A DNA stretch of 8,757 nt from NCBI GenBank assembly GCA_021828225.1, contig JAKASH010000090.1, forward strand, positions 1 through 8,757, read 5' to 3'. This stretch comes from Acidobacteriota bacterium. GTDB lineage: Bacteria > Acidobacteriota > Terriglobia > UBA7540. This document shows positions 6,088 through 8,757 of this stretch, in pieces (the first letter of the stretch is position 1; the number at the start of each line of letters is the position of its first letter). A model generated the notes under the pieces. The model had not been told where the DNA came from, ran no database searches, and saw nothing but the letters and a program-made list of their open reading frames with translations. The translations under genes were made by a program, and so were the position numbers.

Positions 6088-6963
6088 GTGGAACCTTCCG
6101 AACCATTTTTTAAGCGGATTTCTATTGTCGGATTGGGCCTCATTGGAGGCTCATGGGCGCTGGCGCTCAAAAAGCTTGGCTACCCTGCGCGGCGGGTCGG
6201 ATACGATCGCCCGGAGGTACTGGACCGCGCGATTCAGTCCGGAGCCGTGCACGAAGGCGCCAAGGACATTGACGAGGCCGTGCGCGAAGCCGACCTGGTG
6301 ATTCTGGCAACCCCGGTAGGTAAAATCCTCGACCTATTAGCACAATTGAAATCGTCCGTTCCTTCGCAGGCGCTAGTCACGGACGTCGGCAGCACTAAGC
6401 GCCTGATCACGCAGCGTGCAAAAGAATTGCTTGGTGACGAACCGCTATTCCTGGGTGGGCATCCGCTGGCGGGGAAGGAACACTCTGGCTTCGAATACGC
6501 CGACGCGACGTTGTTTGAAAACGCCTGCTATGCCATCGTCCCGTCTTCTGCGGCAATCACGGAAGATGAGCGGGTGAAAGCTTTTATTGGACTGGTCGAA
6601 TCGCTCGGAGCGCGGCCCTACGTCACGGATGCGGCCAGCCACGATCTGGCGGTGGCCTACCTTTCGCATATGCCCCAGCTCCTTTCCTCGGGACTGGCCA
6701 GCATGGTCGCAGAGAAGGTTGCGGACCGACGACTGCCGCTGGAACTAGCGGGTTCTGGATTCCGTGACCTGACGCGCCTTGCCGATAGCCCCTACTCTCT
6801 GTGGCGCGATATTTGCCTGACCAACATCGAAAATATCCAGTCTGCGCTCGAAGCAATGATCCAGGAACTTGATAAAATAGAAACACATCTGAGCAGCCGG
6901 GAGCTTGAGAACGAGTTCGACCAGGCACGCAAACTACGAGAGAGTCTGCGCGAGCAGAACTGA
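6088..6963 (+). CDS. tyrA: Prephenate/arogenate dehydrogenase
   Basis: A 291-residue cytoplasmic dehydrogenase that oxidatively decarboxylates prephenate (to 4-hydroxyphenylpyruvate) or arogenate (to tyrosine). The N-terminal Rossmann fold begins with [10 protein letters not shown] (13-22) and has D40 ending the second strand (VGYD), which favours NAD over NADP. DVGSTK (99-104) and [12 protein letters not shown] (123-134, with H125) are family signatures. The helical C-terminal half carries [14 protein letters not shown] (184-197) and [14 protein letters not shown] (222-235) with conserved arginines. There is no fused chorismate mutase and no ACT domain, so feedback control by a C-terminal ACT domain is absent. 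Many relatives read SHLPH where this one has SHMPQ, so the preferred substrate cannot be called. The GTG start has AGGGAA (6073-6078) nine bases upstream, inside a hairpin. It lies 30 bases after aroF and its substrate is made by aroQ. Confidence 0.93.
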   Translation: MEPSEPFFKRISIVGLGLIGGSWALALKKLGYPARRVGYDRPEVLDRAIQSGAVHEGAKDIDEAVREADLVILATPVGKILDLLAQLKSSVPSQALVTDVGSTKRLITQRAKELLGDEPLFLGGHPLAGKEHSGFEYADATLFENACYAIVPSSAAITEDERVKAFIGLVESLGARPYVTDAASHDLAVAYLSHMPQLLSSGLASMVAEKVADRRLPLELAGSGFRDLTRLADSPYSLWRDICLTNIENIQSALEAMIQELDKIETHLSSRELENEFDQARKLRESLREQN

Positions 6964-7023
6964 AGAACACAACTGGTTTGACCGGGCCGAAAGCACTTCG
7001 TTGAAGAAGTAAGCGGGGACTGC
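6964..7023 (+). promoter_or_regulatory. 60-base tyrA-scoA gap with a weak -35-like element
   Basis: This is the widest gap in the + strand block. TTGACC (6978-6983) resembles a -35 box, but the hexamer 17 bases on (TTGAAG, 7001-7006) is a poor -10. A small pairing, CTTC (6996-6999) with GAAG (7003-7006), is the only fold noticed and is too weak for a terminator. GGGGA (7015-7019) is the likely scoA Shine-Dalgarno, four bases from the ATG. The gap allows either readthrough from tyrA or a separate weak promoter. Confidence 0.2.
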
Positions 7024-7722
7024 ATGAACAAGGTTTATGCAAACGCCGACGCTGCCATTACTGACATCCCGGACGGCGCAACAATCATGGCAGGAGGCTT
7101 CGGGCTTTGTGGGATCCCCGAAAACCTGATCGATGCACTCCAAAGGAAAGGCGTCAAGGACCTGACCATCATCAGCAACAACGCCGGAATAAGCGATTTC
7201 GGCCTGGGGAGGCTTCTCCAGACCCACCAGATCAAGAAGCTCATTGGAACCTACGTCGGCGAGAACAAAGTGCTTGAAGAACAGGTCCTCAAAAAGGAAA
7301 TCGAGCTTGAACTGAACCCGCAGGGAACTCTGGCTGAACGTATTCGCGCGGGAGGTGCGGGCATTCCGGCCTTCTACACACCCGCAGGGGTCGGGACCAT
7401 CGTCGCCGAAGGGAAAGAGGTCAGAGAATTCGGCGGTCGGGAATACTTGCTTGAGCGTGGGCTCACAGCGGATTTTGCCCTTGTGAAGGCCTGGAAGGGC
7501 GACCGGTGGGGAAACCTTGTCTACCGCAAGACGGCACGTAATTTCAATCCCATGATGGCCACAGCCGCCGAGGTGACAATTGCAGAGGTCGAAGAGCTGG
7601 TGGAACTGGGAGATCTCGACCCGAATTGCATCATAACTCCGGGAATCTATGTAAGCCGAATTCTCCGTGGCGTTAATTACGAAAAGCGAATTGAAAGACG
7701 GACGGTGAGAAAGCAACCCTGA
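7024..7722 (+). CDS. scoA: 3-oxoacid CoA-transferase subunit A (succinyl-CoA:acetoacetate type)
   Basis: The alpha subunit, 232 residues, of a family I CoA-transferase. With ScoB it transfers CoA from succinyl-CoA to acetoacetate (or a related 3-oxo or short-chain acid) through an enzyme-bound thioester. Family features: [21 protein letters not shown] split over 16-36, ISNNAG (50-55), the IGTYVGENK region (74-82), and FYTPAGVGT with the glycine-rich turn that helps close the active site. It matches the N-terminal half of mammalian SCOT in order and length. The same fold includes AtoD and butyrate or adipate transferases, so the substrate is inferred. It has a separate GGGGA ribosome binding site and lies 60 bases after tyrA. 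Its stop overlaps the scoB start by one base (TGATG), as is usual for the two subunits. Confidence 0.93.
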   Translation: MNKVYANADAAITDIPDGATIMAGGFGLCGIPENLIDALQRKGVKDLTIISNNAGISDFGLGRLLQTHQIKKLIGTYVGENKVLEEQVLKKEIELELNPQGTLAERIRAGGAGIPAFYTPAGVGTIVAEGKEVREFGGREYLLERGLTADFALVKAWKGDRWGNLVYRKTARNFNPMMATAAEVTIAEVEELVELGDLDPNCIITPGIYVSRILRGVNYEKRIERRTVRKQP

Positions 7723-8387
7723 TGGATAAGCGCGAATTGATTGCGCGGCGTGTCGCGCAGGAACTCCAGGACGGCTACTACGTTAATCTGGGGATCGGAA
7801 TTCCGACTCTCGTCTCCAATTACATTCCCGCAGGCATTGAGGTGATTCTACAATCGGAAAACGGCATGCTTGGGGTGGGGCCGTTTCCTCTTGAAGACGA
7901 AGCTGATCCCGACCTGATTAACGCCGGGAAGGAAACTGTCTCGCAGGTTCCCGGCACGGCTTATCTTTCGAGCGCAGATTCATTTGCCATGATTCGCGGT
8001 GGCCACATCGACCTGACGGTGCTGGGAGCCATGGAAGTTGACGAACAAGGAGATCTGGCAAGCTGGATGGTTCCGGGCAAAATGGTGAAAGGGATGGGCG
8101 GCAGCATGGACCTGGTTTCCGGCGCAAAGCGGGTGGTCGTTGCCATGGAACATACAACACGGGAGGGGCGGCCGAAGATTCTGAAGAGGTGTTCCCTGCC
8201 TCTCACGGGCACACGAGTTGTCAATTCAATCGTGACCGAACTGGCCATGCTTGAAGTAACTCCGAAAGGACTTCTCGTAAAGGAACTTGCACCGGGAGTT
8301 ACATTCGAGGATGTTCAGAAGCACACCGAAGCAGAACTCAAGGTCGTTCCCAACCCGGGAACCTACAGCCTTGAACCAGTTCGCTGA
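7722..8387 (+). CDS. scoB: 3-oxoacid CoA-transferase subunit B, catalytic
   Basis: The beta subunit, 221 residues, carrying the catalytic glutamate E46 in QSENGMLG (44-51) that forms the glutamyl-CoA thioester. Other family signatures are LGIGIPTLV (23-31), [22 protein letters not shown], and the [14 protein letters not shown] segment characteristic of SCOT/AtoA beta subunits. Length is typical, and the ATG shares its A with the scoA TGA, so the two are translated together and form an alpha-beta heteromer. Likely physiological jobs are use of acetoacetate or poly-hydroxybutyrate-derived acids, or branched and aromatic amino acid breakdown. None of these partners is visible here; the neighbours are all biosynthetic. 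Specificity (succinyl-CoA versus acetyl-CoA donor) cannot be fixed from sequence alone. Confidence 0.94.
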   Translation: MDKRELIARRVAQELQDGYYVNLGIGIPTLVSNYIPAGIEVILQSENGMLGVGPFPLEDEADPDLINAGKETVSQVPGTAYLSSADSFAMIRGGHIDLTVLGAMEVDEQGDLASWMVPGKMVKGMGGSMDLVSGAKRVVVAMEHTTREGRPKILKRCSLPLTGTRVVNSIVTELAMLEVTPKGLLVKELAPGVTFEDVQKHTEAELKVVPNPGTYSLEPVR

Positions 8388-8435
8388 AAGATTCGACCGT
8401 CACCTTAAGAAGAGCGCAGTATCGAGCTTCTCGCT

Positions 8436-8464
8436 GATGCAGCAAATCTGATTGTTGCAGCATC
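8436..8464 (+). other. Imperfect hairpin downstream of scoB
   Basis: GATGCAGCAA (8436-8445) and TTGCAGCATC (8455-8464) pair over nine of ten positions, with one A-A mismatch in the middle and a nine-base loop. It lies about 50 bases after the scoB stop, where a transcript end would be expected. No T-run follows, so if it ends or protects the message it would be as a 3' stabilising stem or with Rho. More GCTG/GCTGC motifs just downstream could form alternative pairings. Confidence 0.35.
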
Positions 8465-8620
8465 TGGGATGACGCTGTTGTAAAGCTGCCAGGAAGACTG
8501 TCGACTTGGGACAAAACACGAGGGTCGTTCCCCGAGGTTTACGACGAATAACAAGAAGCGTATTCTGGAAAGTGCAGAGAAGTTCCTAGTTAAACCTAAA
8601 GGTCAACGCCCAGGGGAGGC

Positions 8621-8710
8621 ATGAACATTACGCGTGTCGTAATTGCGAGCCTCGGAGTTGGCACCCTCTCGGTGGGGGACTGTCTGGAGCTGAAAACCTT
8701 GCTAGTGTGA
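8621..8710 (+). CDS. Possible 29-residue microprotein, doubtful
   Basis: ATG at 8621 opens 29 codons beginning M-N-I-T-R-V-V-I-A-S, with a mildly hydrophobic middle and one Cys (residue 21), ending TGA at 8708-8710. A strong purine block AGGGGAGG (8612-8619) precedes it, but only one base separates it from the ATG, too close for a normal Shine-Dalgarno. The same frame reopens after the stop and has an ATG at 8717 running off the window, so this could also be a broken start of a downstream gene. No family is recognised. Confidence 0.15.
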   Translation: MNITRVVIASLGVGTLSVGDCLELKTLLV

Positions 8711-8757
8711 CCACTTATGTCCGCACGCGCACTCACTACAGCCAATCAGATTACGAT

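Larger units (their letters stand above)
8388..8757. other. Downstream intergenic region without a convincing gene
   Basis: All six frames are broken by stops within short distances in this 370-base stretch, in contrast to the dense coding before it. It contains an imperfect hairpin (8436-8464), a 29-codon ORF (8621-8710), and an ATG at 8717 that stays open to the window edge for only 13 codons. No tRNA, rRNA, insertion sequence or CRISPR repeat was recognised. It probably contains the end of the scoAB transcript and the control region of whatever lies to the right. Confidence 0.6.

Noticed and set aside
6934..7716. 260-codon - strand ORF opposite scoA
   Set aside because: The + strand frame encodes a full CoA-transferase subunit with family motifs and tight coupling to scoB; the antisense ORF is a long shadow with no recognised domain.
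8436..8464. Intrinsic terminator after scoB
   Set aside because: The hairpin has a central mismatch and no T-tract follows, so it is listed only as a hairpin.
1..8757. Mobile elements, CRISPR arrays, tRNA or rRNA genes
   Set aside because: No transposase or integrase motif, no regularly spaced direct repeats and no tRNA or rRNA signature was seen on either strand.

Overview
The window is a compact bacterial stretch, apparently moderately GC-rich (no base count was made). Tightly packed genes on the + strand make the last part of tryptophan plus the entry and tyrosine branch of aromatic amino acid synthesis. One sugar-acid kinase gene diverges from them on the - strand. Gene content, short gaps, GTG/TTG starts and purine-rich ribosome binding sites show a bacterium. 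A kdgK-like kinase beside a trp block that runs into aroQ-aroF-tyrA, together with the protein motifs, is compatible with Acidobacteriota. That placement is an inference from remembered gene order, not from a search.

Layout. Bases 1-906 (-) hold the first 302 codons of a PfkB-family 2-keto-3-deoxygluconate kinase that runs off the left edge. Bases 907-1207 are a divergent intergenic region. It holds candidate promoters for both sides, a perfect 10-base palindrome with a LacI/PurR-like core, and a nested dyad structure. From 1208 to 8387 all genes are on the + strand: trpC, trpF, trpB, trpA, aroQ (chorismate mutase), aroF (type I-beta DAHP synthase with its regulatory N-terminal domain), tyrA (prephenate/arogenate dehydrogenase), then scoA and scoB (3-oxoacid CoA-transferase). 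Gaps run from a 4-base overlap (trpA/aroQ) to 60 bases (tyrA/scoA), so one transcript for trpC to tyrA is likely, perhaps reaching scoB. Bases 8388-8757 contain no convincing gene.

How the genes work together. AroF makes DAHP, the first committed metabolite of the shikimate pathway. AroQ turns chorismate to prephenate, and TyrA oxidises prephenate (or arogenate) toward tyrosine. TrpC, TrpF, TrpB and TrpA carry out the last steps from CdRP precursor to tryptophan. The anthranilate genes trpE, trpG and trpD are not in the window, nor are the other shikimate genes or pheA. ScoAB moves CoA between succinyl-CoA and acetoacetate and has no known role in this pathway.

No wholly new system is evident. 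The best leads are regulatory: a perfect 8-bp hairpin that hides the tyrA ribosome binding site right after the aroF stop; a five-codon ORF (MQWSW) with two Trp codons overlapping the aroF start; and the palindrome and dyads upstream of trpC.
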